From NCBI GenBank assembly GCA_019356535.1, contig CP037918.1, forward strand, positions 310,001 through 374,000: 64,000 bases of DNA, read 5' to 3'. The first letter of the stretch is position 1. Each line of letters starts with the position of its first letter. Under the pieces are notes generated by a model. It was given only the letters and a program-made list of their open reading frames with translations. It had not been told where the DNA came from and did no database searches. This document shows, in pieces, positions 1 through 9,066 of the stretch. The translations under genes and the position numbers were made by a program. The stretch is from Chromatiaceae bacterium (GTDB lineage: Bacteria; Pseudomonadota; Gammaproteobacteria; Chromatiales; Chromatiaceae).

Positions 1-473
1 ACCGGTGGCTTGCTCACCAAGGCGCGGGCGATGCCCACGCGCTGCTGTTCCCCGCCCGAAAGCGTGATCGGCTGGCTGCGTTCCTTGCCCAGCAGACCGA
101 CCTTGTCCAGCGCGGCGCGCACTCGGCGCTGGATCTCCTGGTGGCCCATGCCCGCGACCACCAGCGGCAAGGCCACGTTGTCGAACACGGTGCGGTCGGC
201 GAGCAGGCGGTGGTCCTGGAAGATCATGCCCACCTCGCGGCGGTGGTAAGGTACGTCGCGCGCCTTCAGGCGGTTGAGGTTGCGCTCGTTGACCCAGACC
301 TGGCCGCGGGTAGCGCGCTCGAGCAGGCCGATCAGCTTGAGCAGGGTGCTCTTGCCGGCGCCGGAATGGCCGGTGATGAACACCAGCTCGCCCGGTTCCA
401 CCTGCAGACTGACCCCAGCCAGGCCCTCGCGCCCTGTGGGGTAGCGCTTGGCGACGTTGTCGAAGCGGATCAT
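1..473 (-). CDS. ftsE: Cell division ATP-binding protein FtsE (3' part missing)
   Basis: ABC-type ATPase that pairs with the membrane protein FtsX at the septum and couples ATP hydrolysis to activation of peptidoglycan hydrolases. The visible N-terminal about 157 residues begin MIRFDNVAKRYP and carry a Walker A motif (GHSGAGKST), a Q-loop in MIFQDHRLL and the signature LSGGEQQR. The gene runs off the left edge, so Walker B and the C-terminus are not seen. Its ATG overlaps the stop codon of ftsY as ATGA, giving the classical ftsY-ftsE(-ftsX) order on the minus strand. The FtsE-typical DHRLL after the Q-loop and the position next to ftsY separate it from LolD-type ATPases. Confidence 0.95.
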   Translation of the reverse strand, partial: MIRFDNVAKRYPTGREGLAGVSLQVEPGELVFITGHSGAGKSTLLKLIGLLERATRGQVWVNERNLNRLKARDVPYHRREVGMIFQDHRLLADRTVFDNVALPLVVAGMGHQEIQRRVRAALDKVGLLGKERSQPITLSGGEQQRVGIARALVSKPP

Positions 474-1462
474 GTCTCGGTGTCGTCCTCCGAGCGCTCG
501 AACAGGGCGCGCACGAACTCGCGTGCTTCGAAGGGGCGCAAGTCCTCGATGCTCTCGCCGACGCCGATGAAGCGGATGGGGATACCCAGGGTGTCGGCAA
601 TGGCGAACACGATGCCACCGCGCGCGGTGCCGTCCAGCTTGGTGAGTGTGATGCCGGTCAGTGGCACCGCCTCATCGAACTGGCGAGCCTGGTTGAGGGC
701 GTTCTGCCCGGTAGTGGCATCGACCACCAGCATGACCTCGTGGGGCGCATCGGGGTCGAGTTTTTTCATCACCCGCGCGATCTTCGCCAGCTCGTCCATG
801 AGGTTGGATTTGGTGTGCAGGCGGCCTGCGGTATCGGCGATCAGCACATCCATGCCGCGTGCCTGTGCCGCCTGCAGGGCGTCGAAGATCACCGAGGCGG
901 CGTCCGCACCTGTGGCCTGGGCGATCACCGGCACGCCGTTGCGTTCGCCCCAGGTCTGCAGTTGCTCGACCGCGGCGGCGCGGAAGGTGTCACCGGCAGC
1001 CAGCATCACCTTCTGGCCCTCGTCGAGCAGGCGCCGCGCCAGCTTGCCGATGGTGGTGGTCTTGCCGGCACCGTTGATGCCGACCATGAGGATCACCTGT
1101 GGCCGCCCCTCGGCCGCGGCCTTCACCGGCCGCTCGGCCTGCTCGAGGATGTCGGTCAGCATGTCCTGCAACACTTGTTGCAGGGCCTGCGGGTCAGACA
1201 GCTCGTGGCGCTTCACCCGCGCGCTCAGCTCATCGATGATGCGGCGTGTGGTGTCCACGCCCACGTCGGCGGTGAGCAGCAGGGTCTCGAGTTCCTCGAG
1301 CAGTTCCTCGTCGATCTGGCGGCGTCCCAGCAACAGGCGGGCCAGGCCGTCGCCCAGGTTGGCGCGGGTACGCGACAGGCCGCGGCGCAAACGCTCGAAC
1401 AGCCCGGGTTTCTTCTCGCTTGAGGGGGTGTCTTGGGTCTTCTTTCTGCCGAATCCGAACAT
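470..1462 (-). CDS. ftsY: Signal recognition particle receptor FtsY
   Basis: SRP receptor GTPase that docks SRP-ribosome complexes at the inner membrane for co-translational insertion. The 330-residue product has a short basic N-terminus (FGFGRKK), a helical N domain (about 25-105) and a GTPase G domain with P-loop GINGAGKTTT (about 128-137), DTAGR (about 210-214) and TKLDGTARGG. The acidic A domain found in E. coli FtsY is nearly absent, as in many other proteobacteria. It overlaps ftsE by four bases. The 154 bases to the divergent M16 peptidase gene must hold both promoters; no convincing -35/-10 pair was identified there. Confidence 0.96.
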   Translation of the reverse strand: MFGFGRKKTQDTPSSEKKPGLFERLRRGLSRTRANLGDGLARLLLGRRQIDEELLEELETLLLTADVGVDTTRRIIDELSARVKRHELSDPQALQQVLQDMLTDILEQAERPVKAAAEGRPQVILMVGINGAGKTTTIGKLARRLLDEGQKVMLAAGDTFRAAAVEQLQTWGERNGVPVIAQATGADAASVIFDALQAAQARGMDVLIADTAGRLHTKSNLMDELAKIARVMKKLDPDAPHEVMLVVDATTGQNALNQARQFDEAVPLTGITLTKLDGTARGGIVFAIADTLGIPIRFIGVGESIEDLRPFEAREFVRALFERSEDDTET

Positions 1463-1616
1463 CTGGTCCTTCCAGTACGCGGGAACCGCTTTCCCCTGGC
1501 ACCTGTCTGAGCGCGGGGATTTGTCTTGCAGTCGGGTGCGGCTCTTGGAAGAATGCCGCAGATCTCAATGTCCCGCATCCTAACATTTGCGAGCCTGTCA
1601 GGAGTATTCGCGCACC

Positions 1617-2990
1617 ATGTTTTCACGCCTTTTGTCTGCGCTTTTCGCCCTGGCGTTTGCCGCCACCTCGTTCGCCGAGCCGGCGGTACACGAGTTCATG
1701 CTGGACAACGGCATGAAGGTGATCGTCAAGGAAGATCATCGCGCTCCGGTGGCGGTCAGCCAGGTCTGGTACAAGATCGGCTCCAGTTACGAGGAGGCCG
1801 GACGCACCGGCTTGTCGCATCTGCTCGAGCACATGATGTTCAAGGGCACCAAGGCCCACGGGCCGGGAGAGTTCTCGCGCATCGTGGCCGAGTTGGGCGG
1901 CAGCGAGAACGCCTTTACCAGCCGCGATTACACGGCCTATTTCGAGACCCTCTCGGTGCAGCATCTGGATCGCGCGCTCGAACTGGAAGCCGATCGCATG
2001 CGCAACGTGGTGTTCGACGAGAAGGAGTTTCGCAAGGAGCTGGCGGTGGTGATGGAAGAGCGCCGCATGCGCACCGACGACAGCCCCAGCGGGCTGACCT
2101 ACGAGCAATTGATGGCGGTGGCCTGGCGCGCCTCGCCCTACCAGAACCCGGTGATCGGCTGGATGGACGACCTGCGCAACATGAAGATTGAGGCCCTGCA
2201 GCGCTGGTACGACTTCTGGTACCAGCCCAACAACGCTACCCTGGTGGTGGTGGGCGATGTCGATCCGCAGCAGGTGCTGGCGCTGGCGAAGAAGCACTTC
2301 GGGCCCATCCCGGCGGGCAAGGTGCCCACGCCGCGTCGCCCGGTCGAGCCGGAACAGCGTGGCATCACCCGGGTGACGGTCAAGGCGCCGGCCAAGCAGC
2401 CCTATGTGCTGATGGGCTACAAGGTCCCCAACCTGGCGAGCGCGACCGAGGACTGGGAGCCTTATGCGCTCACCGTGGCCGCCGCGGTGCTCGACGGTGG
2501 CGCCAGTGCGCGCCTGGCGCGCGACCTGGTGCGCGGGCGCAAGATCGCCGCCTCGGCCGGCGCCCAGTACGACCTGTATTCGCGTCTGCCTGGCCTGTTC
2601 CTGTTCGACGGCACCCCGACCGAGGGGCATACTGCGGCCGAGATCGAGCAGGCCCTGCGCGACGAGGTGAAGCGCCTGCAGCAGACCCTGGTCTCGAAAC
2701 AGGAGCTTGAGCGGGTGGTTACCCAGGCGGTGGCGGCCAAGGTCTACCAGGCCGATTCGATCTTCTACCAGGCGATGGAGATCGGCATCCTCGAGACTGT
2801 CGGGCTCGACTGGCGTCTGCTGGAGCGCGAGATCGAGCGCCTGCGCGCGGTGACGCCCGAGCAGGTGCAGGCGGTGGCGCGCAAGTACCTGATCGACGAC
2901 TACCTGACTGTGGCCACGCTGGTGCCGCAACCGACCGACAAGCCGGTACGTACCACGCCGGTCACCCGGGGAGCAATCCATGGCAAATAG
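1617..2990 (+). CDS. Periplasmic M16 zinc peptidase, catalytic subunit
   Basis: Pitrilysin-family zinc protease of 457 residues with a signal peptide (MFSRLLSALFALAFAATSFA). The inverted zinc motif HLLEH lies at residues 68-72 and the downstream acidic stretch ELEADRM supplies the third ligand, so this member looks active. ATG 1617 is chosen over the upstream TTG 1587 because it begins exactly at the signal peptide and has AGGAG at 1600-1604, although the spacing is long. It overlaps the next M16 gene by 11 bases. In the family such pairs form a heterodimer or clamp that degrades small unfolded peptides; the substrate here is unknown. Confidence 0.9.
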   Translation: MFSRLLSALFALAFAATSFAEPAVHEFMLDNGMKVIVKEDHRAPVAVSQVWYKIGSSYEEAGRTGLSHLLEHMMFKGTKAHGPGEFSRIVAELGGSENAFTSRDYTAYFETLSVQHLDRALELEADRMRNVVFDEKEFRKELAVVMEERRMRTDDSPSGLTYEQLMAVAWRASPYQNPVIGWMDDLRNMKIEALQRWYDFWYQPNNATLVVVGDVDPQQVLALAKKHFGPIPAGKVPTPRRPVEPEQRGITRVTVKAPAKQPYVLMGYKVPNLASATEDWEPYALTVAAAVLDGGASARLARDLVRGRKIAASAGAQYDLYSRLPGLFLFDGTPTEGHTAAEIEQALRDEVKRLQQTLVSKQELERVVTQAVAAKVYQADSIFYQAMEIGILETVGLDWRLLEREIERLRAVTPEQVQAVARKYLIDDYLTVATLVPQPTDKPVRTTPVTRGAIHGK

Positions 2991-4287
2991 AATCAAGACA
3001 TTCCTGCTGTTGTTGTGCCTGCTGCCGCTGGCTGTGACGGCGGCTACCCCGAAGCTCCAGTCGTGGACCACCCGCCATGGCGCGAAGGTGGTCTTCGTCG
3101 AGACCCACGCCCTGCCGATGTTGGACGTGCGTGTGGTGTTCGATGCCGGCAGTGCGCGGGATGGCAACCTGCCCGGGCTGGCGGCCTTCGTCAGCAGCCT
3201 GCTCACCGAGGGCGCGGGCGAGTGGGACGCCGACGCCCTGGCCGTACGCCTCGAGGACCGGGGCATCGATCTGGGGACCGGATCGGCCCGCGACATGGCC
3301 TGGGTCTCGCTGCGTACCCTTAGCGAGGAGGCGGTGCGCTCAGTTGCCATCGACACCCTGGCGGAGGTACTGGCCCGTCCGCGCTTCGACGACGAGGCGA
3401 TCGAACGGGTGCGCAGTCAAATGCTGGTGGCGCGCCGCATTGCCCTGCAGAAGCCGGGTACCGTCGCTTCGGAACGTTTCTTCCGCACACTCTACAGCGA
3501 TCATCCCTATGCGCACCCCAGTGGCGGTACCGAGCAGTCGCTGCCGAAGATCGACAAGGCCAGGCTGCGCGATTTCCACCGGAAGTACTACGTCGCTGCC
3601 AACGCGGTGGTTGCCCTGGTGGGGGATGTCGATCGCGCTACCGCTGAGCAGATCGCCGAGCGCATCACCGCCGCCCTGCCGCGCGGTCGGCACGCGCCGC
3701 CGCTGCCTGTCCCCGATCCTGTGCCTGGCGGTGAGTTGCGGCTGAGCTTCCCCTCCAGCCAGACCCATATCCTCATCGGCCAGCTCGGTTTGCGCCGGGG
3801 TGATCCCGACTATTTCCCGCTGTACGTGGGCAACCACGTGCTCGGCGGCAGCTCGCTGGTCTCCATCCTCGGTGAGGAAGTGCGCAACAAGCGTGGCCTG
3901 TCCTACAGCGTGTACAGCTATTTCAGCCCCATGCGTGCCACCGGCCCCTTCCTGATGGTCGCCCAGACCAAGAACGGCAAGGCTGGCGAGACCCTCGAGG
4001 TGATGCGCGATACCTTGCAGCATTTCGTGCAGGACGGCCCCAGCCAAGCCCTGCTCGATGCCGCCAAGAAGAACCTGATCGGTGGTTTTCCCTTGCAGAT
4101 CAGCAACAATCGCAAGATCGTGCAGTACATCGCCATGATCGGCTTCTACGATCTGCCGCTCGACTGGCTCGATACCCTTCCCGACAAGATCGCGGCGGTG
4201 ACCCTGGCCGATGTACGTGACGCCTTCCTGCGGCGTATCGACCCGGCGCGCAACATCGCTGTCATCGTGGGTGGCAAACCGGAGTGA
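2980..4287 (+). CDS. Periplasmic M16 peptidase-like protein lacking the zinc motif
   Basis: Second member of the M16 pair, 435 residues, with its own signal peptide (MANRIKTFLLLLCLLPLAVTA). At the place of the HxxEH helix it reads GLAAFVSSLL (about 66-75), so the zinc ligands are gone and it should be catalytically dead. The C-terminal region retains the R/Y-type substrate-binding motif of inactive M16 partners (RNKRGLSYSVYS). This matches known alpha/beta arrangements in which the dead subunit helps enclose the substrate. It is translationally coupled to the active subunit upstream and to rsmD downstream by a GTGA overlap. Confidence 0.88.
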   Translation: MANRIKTFLLLLCLLPLAVTAATPKLQSWTTRHGAKVVFVETHALPMLDVRVVFDAGSARDGNLPGLAAFVSSLLTEGAGEWDADALAVRLEDRGIDLGTGSARDMAWVSLRTLSEEAVRSVAIDTLAEVLARPRFDDEAIERVRSQMLVARRIALQKPGTVASERFFRTLYSDHPYAHPSGGTEQSLPKIDKARLRDFHRKYYVAANAVVALVGDVDRATAEQIAERITAALPRGRHAPPLPVPDPVPGGELRLSFPSSQTHILIGQLGLRRGDPDYFPLYVGNHVLGGSSLVSILGEEVRNKRGLSYSVYSYFSPMRATGPFLMVAQTKNGKAGETLEVMRDTLQHFVQDGPSQALLDAAKKNLIGGFPLQISNNRKIVQYIAMIGFYDLPLDWLDTLPDKIAAVTLADVRDAFLRRIDPARNIAVIVGGKPE

Positions 4288-4853
4288 GCGGAAGGCGCAA
4301 TCGCCTGCGCATTGTCGGCGGCAGTCACCGGGGGCGGGTGCTGCATTTTCCTGATGCCCGTGGCCTGCGGCCTACCGCCGACCGGGTGCGCGAGACCCTG
4401 TTCAACTGGTTGCAGGGTGAGGTGAGTGGCGTGCGCGCGCTCGACCTGTTTGCCGGCTCCGGCGCCTTGGGGTTGGAGGCCCTCTCGCGCGGCGCGGCCG
4501 CTGCGGTGTTCGTCGAGCGTGCCCGCCCGGCCGTGCAGGCATTGCGTGAGAACCTGCGCCTGCTCGGTCTCGACGACCGCGCCCGCGTGGTAGCCGGTGA
4601 TGCGCGGCGCTTCCTCGCCGGTCCGCCCGAGCCCTTCGATCTGGTGTTCCTCGATCCGCCGTTCGCCGATGACCTGCTCGGCGAGATCGCCCGTCAACTG
4701 ACCGAGGGGGGCTGGCTGGCCGCAGGGGCCTGGATCTACCTCGAGCAGGACAGCGCGCGCGACTGGCCGCCTTTGCCCGAGCGCTGGCGGGCACACCGTC
4801 AGACCCGTGCCGGCCAAGCCGCCTGCCGTCTGATGCAGTTTGATCCGGCGTGA
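4284..4853 (+). CDS. rsmD: 16S rRNA (guanine(966)-N(2))-methyltransferase RsmD
   Basis: SAM-dependent methyltransferase that modifies G966 of 16S rRNA during 30S assembly. The 189-residue protein shows the N-terminal IVGGSHRGR, the SAM-binding DLFAGSGALGLEAL (about 54-67) and the catalytic DPPF (about 124-127), all typical of RsmD. The GTG start overlaps the TGA of the M16 gene. rsmD followed by coaD is a conserved gammaproteobacterial order. The length is normal for the family. Confidence 0.95.
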   Translation: MSGRRNRLRIVGGSHRGRVLHFPDARGLRPTADRVRETLFNWLQGEVSGVRALDLFAGSGALGLEALSRGAAAAVFVERARPAVQALRENLRLLGLDDRARVVAGDARRFLAGPPEPFDLVFLDPPFADDLLGEIARQLTEGGWLAAGAWIYLEQDSARDWPPLPERWRAHRQTRAGQAACRLMQFDPA

Positions 4854-4951
4854 CGCCGGGTGAGGTGTCCGGGGTTATCCCGCAATCGGCACAGGGTATC
4901 TGCCGCGCGAATTGATCTTGCGCAATGGCCGGGGCCCTGACCTTCGGCTAG

Positions 4952-5775
<824 letters not shown>

Positions 5776-5780
5776 ACGCC

Positions 5781-7466
5781 GTGCGCGATCTCATCGGCAG
5801 AATGGCCCCCTCGTGGGGCCTTCTTGTTTTCTGCCTGCTGTGCCTGGGGGGGGCGTCTGCCGGTGAGCGTCCCCCGGGGCAGGCCGTGGCCAGCGCTCAT
5901 CCCGAGGCCACGGCGGCAGGTATCGCCGTGCTCGAGCTGGGCGGCAACGCCTTCGACGCGGCAGTGGCGGTCAGTGCTGCACTGGCCGTAGTCGAGCCCT
6001 ACAGCTCGGGGCTGGGCGGTGGCGGCTTCTGGTTGCTGCATCGCGCACGCGACGGCTTCGAGGTGATGATCGACGGGCGAGAGCGTGCACCGCTGCGCGC
6101 CACCCGTGATATGTATCTGGACGCGAACGGCGAACCGGTGCCCGGAGCCAGCATCAACGGCCCGCTCGCCGCCGGCATTCCCGGCGAGCCGGCAGCCCTG
6201 GTGCACATCGCCCGGCGTTACGGGCGCCTGCCGCTGGCGCTCACCCTGGCGCCGGCCATTCACCTGGCGCGCAGCGGTTTCGTAGTGGACGAACACTACC
6301 GGCGCATGGCCAGGTGGCGCCTGGAGGCGCTGCGCACCTCGCCCGCGGCCGCGCGCATCTTCCTCAAGGACGGCGAGGTGCCGCCACTCGGTCATCGCAT
6401 CGTCCAGCCCGCGCTGGCCGATACCCTGGAGCGGCTGGCGCGTGATGGGCGCGACGGTTTCTATGCCGGGGAGACGGCACGCCGCCTGGTCGAGACCGTA
6501 CAGGCCGCCGGCGGCATCTGGACGCTCGAAGACCTGGCCGAATACCGCGTGGTCGAGCGCGAACCGGTGGTCGGCCACTTCAAGGGTTACCGGGTGGTCA
6601 GTGCCGCGCCGCCCTCCTCGGGCGGGGTGGTGCTGATCGAGATGCTCAACCAGCTCGAGGCGCTGGCGGCTACCGAGCAGCCCGCGGCCCAGCAGGTGCA
6701 TCGCATGATCGAGGCCATGCGCCGCGCCTACGAGGACCGCGCCCGCTATCTGGGTGATCCGGATTTCGTCGAGATGCCGCTCGAGCGCCTGCTCGATCCA
6801 GCTTACGCGCGCGAGCGTCTGCAGGACTTCGACCCTGATCACGCGGGAGAGAGCCGGCCCATGGCCGAGCCGACCGGCGCGGGGACGGATACCACCCACT
6901 TCTCCATCATCGACCGCGAGGGCAACCGCGTGGCCGCCACCCTGTCGATCAACTATCCCTTCGGTTCGGGGTTCGTGGCGCCGGGTACCGGGGTGTTGCT
7001 CAACGACGAGATGGACGACTTTTCCATCAAGCCCGGCGTGCCCAATGTCTATGGCCTGGTTGGCGCCGAGGCCAACGCCATCGCGCCCGGCAAGCGCATG
7101 CTCTCGAGCATGACCCCCACCTTCGTCGAAGGCCCGGACCGGGTCGCCATCCTCGGCACGCCTGGTGGTTCGCGCATCATCAGTATGGTGCTGATCGGCG
7201 TGCTCGAGGCCGTGGCTGGCCACCCGCCCGAGCGCTGGGTGTATCGCTTGCGCTTCCACCATCAGTACCTGCCTGACGAGGTGCAATACGAACCGGGCGC
7301 CTTCACCGAGGACACGCACCGCGCCCTCGAGGCCCTGGGGCACCGCCTGCGCGCGCTCGATGATCGTTACGGCAACATGCAGGCCGTGCTATGGGATCGC
7401 CGCGCCGGCAAGATCGAGGCTGCTTCCGATCCGCGGGGCATCGGTGCCGCCTGGGTCAGTCGCTGA
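5781..7466 (+). CDS. ggt: Gamma-glutamyltransferase (periplasmic)
   Basis: N-terminal nucleophile hydrolase that cleaves or transfers the gamma-glutamyl group of glutathione. The 561-residue precursor has a signal peptide (about 1-28). DGRERAP near residue 100 holds the substrate-binding arginine, and DTTHFSIID contains Thr371, expected at the self-cleavage site where it becomes the nucleophile of the small subunit. PGKRMLSSMTPT and GTPGGSR are further family blocks. The GTG start lies five bases after the ferredoxin stop. A role in glutathione salvage would fit with gor and the peroxiredoxin-glutaredoxin gene later in the window; that link is inference. Confidence 0.92.
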   Translation: MRDLIGRMAPSWGLLVFCLLCLGGASAGERPPGQAVASAHPEATAAGIAVLELGGNAFDAAVAVSAALAVVEPYSSGLGGGGFWLLHRARDGFEVMIDGRERAPLRATRDMYLDANGEPVPGASINGPLAAGIPGEPAALVHIARRYGRLPLALTLAPAIHLARSGFVVDEHYRRMARWRLEALRTSPAAARIFLKDGEVPPLGHRIVQPALADTLERLARDGRDGFYAGETARRLVETVQAAGGIWTLEDLAEYRVVEREPVVGHFKGYRVVSAAPPSSGGVVLIEMLNQLEALAATEQPAAQQVHRMIEAMRRAYEDRARYLGDPDFVEMPLERLLDPAYARERLQDFDPDHAGESRPMAEPTGAGTDTTHFSIIDREGNRVAATLSINYPFGSGFVAPGTGVLLNDEMDDFSIKPGVPNVYGLVGAEANAIAPGKRMLSSMTPTFVEGPDRVAILGTPGGSRIISMVLIGVLEAVAGHPPERWVYRLRFHHQYLPDEVQYEPGAFTEDTHRALEALGHRLRALDDRYGNMQAVLWDRRAGKIEAASDPRGIGAAWVSR

Positions 7467-7771
7467 GACGCCAGTGATGAACCGCCAAGGTCGCCAAGAT
7501 TCGAGAAGGTTTCGGGAGAGGTAACCACGAAGGGCACGAAGGACGCAAAGGAGCTTGATGAGCCCGTCCCTCCCCCGCTTGCGGGGGAGGTCAGGAGGGG
7601 GCATGCGCCATTGTTCGAAAGGCCCCCTTCCAACCTCTCCCATTGCATGGGGGAGGAGAGAGTGTACTTTCCAGCTTTCCATCAAAGTTATTGAGGCGCT
7701 CCCACTCAAGAAGCCTTTGTGCGCTTTGTGGTTAACCCCTCATGAAATCTTCTCGCCCTTGAACACGCGAG
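7467..7771. repeat. Intergenic repeat cluster between ggt and mutM
   Basis: This 305-base gap has no gene. At 7483-7552 it holds runs of the AACCACGAAGGGCACGAAGG type, and at 7705-7735 an inverted copy reads GCCTTTGTGCGCTTTGTGG. Between them, 7563-7665, is a pair of facing palindromic units, one around CTCCCCCGCTTGCGGGGGAG and the other around CTCTCCCATTGCATGGGGGAG. The whole could fold into a long cruciform-like structure and probably ends transcription from both convergent genes. Related sequences recur at 14755-14885, 16912-17068 and 56518-56570. Confidence 0.7.
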
Positions 7772-8578
7772 CTACCGCTGGCAGTGCGGGCACCACACGC
7801 TGTTGCGTTGCGCAATCTGACGTGCGCGCAGGGGGCTGCCGCAGCGAGGGCAGGGGTGACCTTCACGGCCATAGACGTGCAGTGACTGAGCGAAGTAGCC
7901 GGGGCGACCATCCTCGCGCTGGAAGTCGCGCAGGGTGGTGCCGCCCTGTGCGATGGCCTCGGCGAGCACTCGTTTGATGTGCGTCACCAGCGCGGCGATG
8001 CGCGGGTGGGCGACGCGGTCGCAGCGACGGGCCGGGGCAATGCCGGCGAGAAACAGCGCTTCGGTGGCGTAGATGTTGCCCACCCCTACCACCACGTGGC
8101 CGTCCATGATCAGCGCCTTGATCGGCACGCGTCGGCGCCGGGCCGCGGCGTACAGGTGGTCGGCATCGAAGGCATCGGACAGGGGTTCGGGGCCGAGCTC
8201 GCGCAGCAGGGGGTGCCGCTCGGGCGGCTGCTCGGTCCACAGCACTGCGCCGAAGCGGCGCGGGTCGCGTAGGCGCAGGCAGTGGTCGGCGAATTGCAGG
8301 TCGAAATGGTCGTGGGCCTGTGGTGGGGTGTCGGCCGGCAGGATGCGCAGGCTGCCCGACATGCCCAGGTGCAGGATCAGGGTGCCATGATCGAAGCGCA
8401 GCAGCAGGTACTTGGCGCGGCGCTCGACGGTACGCAGTGTCTGCCCGGCGAGATGATCCAGGTCGGGCACGCGCCAGCGCAGCTTCGGCTGACGCACCAC
8501 CGCGCCGCGCACGGTCTGTCCCTCGAGGTGCGGGGCGATGCCGCGCCGGGTGGTCTCGACTTCGGGCAGTTCCGGCAT
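7772..8578 (-). CDS. mutM: Formamidopyrimidine-DNA glycosylase
   Basis: Base-excision repair enzyme that removes 8-oxoguanine and nicks the abasic site. The 268-residue protein starts MPELPEVETTRRG, where Pro2 becomes the catalytic N-terminal nucleophile and Glu3 assists. The conserved lysine block RRAKYLLL follows, and the C-terminus carries a four-cysteine zinc finger (CPRC...CPHC). The ATG overlaps the stop of the upstream gene (ATGA), so mutM is the last gene of a chain that begins with an ABC transporter. The start is fixed by the invariant MPELPE. Confidence 0.96.
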   Translation of the reverse strand: MPELPEVETTRRGIAPHLEGQTVRGAVVRQPKLRWRVPDLDHLAGQTLRTVERRAKYLLLRFDHGTLILHLGMSGSLRILPADTPPQAHDHFDLQFADHCLRLRDPRRFGAVLWTEQPPERHPLLRELGPEPLSDAFDADHLYAAARRRRVPIKALIMDGHVVVGVGNIYATEALFLAGIAPARRCDRVAHPRIAALVTHIKRVLAEAIAQGGTTLRDFQREDGRPGYFAQSLHVYGREGHPCPRCGSPLRARQIAQRNSVWCPHCQR

Positions 8579-9066
8579 CACTTGGCCTCGCGGAAGTGGG
8601 TGACCGGCAGGCTGGCCAGGTCGAACCAGAAGTCGTCGATCAGGTGGACCCGATCGCCGACCTGCACATAGCGGTAACCGGGCGGTGTGCTGGGGTCGCC
8701 GAAGCGGATGTGCAACTGGTCGAACCACAATGCGCGTTGTGGCTGCTCCAGTCCGGCCTGTTGCAGCAGTCCCGGAGTAGCGGGCCAGTCGCCATGGCTG
8801 GGGGCGCGCAACAGGGCCAGCAGATTGGCGACCCGGGACGGGCGGGCGCGGGCGATCTCGGGCAGGGTAAGCATCCAGCCCTCGGCATCGCGCAGCAGGG
8901 CCAGCCGCAGCTCGCCTTGTCCGAAGACCCGGATCTCCTGCACCTGAGCAGCAGGCAAGGTGGTGAGCGGCCTGGGCCCGGGGTTGTCCAGCTGGCGCAG
9001 CCAGAGCAGCAAGGCCACTAGCGCGGCCAGCAGCAGGGTCAGCTGGTCGATGCCTCGCAGACGCAT
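8578..9066 (-). CDS. DUF4340-like membrane-anchored protein
   Basis: A 162-residue protein with one N-terminal membrane segment (LTLLLAALVALLLWL) followed by a periplasmic domain rich in beta strands. Sequence character and position after a GldG-like gene fit the DUF4340 proteins that commonly accompany GldF/GldG-type ABC exporters, but the match is by general pattern only. The ATG at 9066 overlaps the stop of the GldG-type gene. Function unknown; probably an accessory subunit of that transporter. Confidence 0.65.
   Translation of the reverse strand: MRLRGIDQLTLLLAALVALLLWLRQLDNPGPRPLTTLPAAQVQEIRVFGQGELRLALLRDAEGWMLTLPEIARARPSRVANLLALLRAPSHGDWPATPGLLQQAGLEQPQRALWFDQLHIRFGDPSTPPGYRYVQVGDRVHLIDDFWFDLASLPVTHFREAK

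Noticed and set aside
1623..3356. 577-codon minus-strand frame across the M16 genes
   Set aside because: No domain, no ribosome-binding site, and it spans two clear plus-strand genes.
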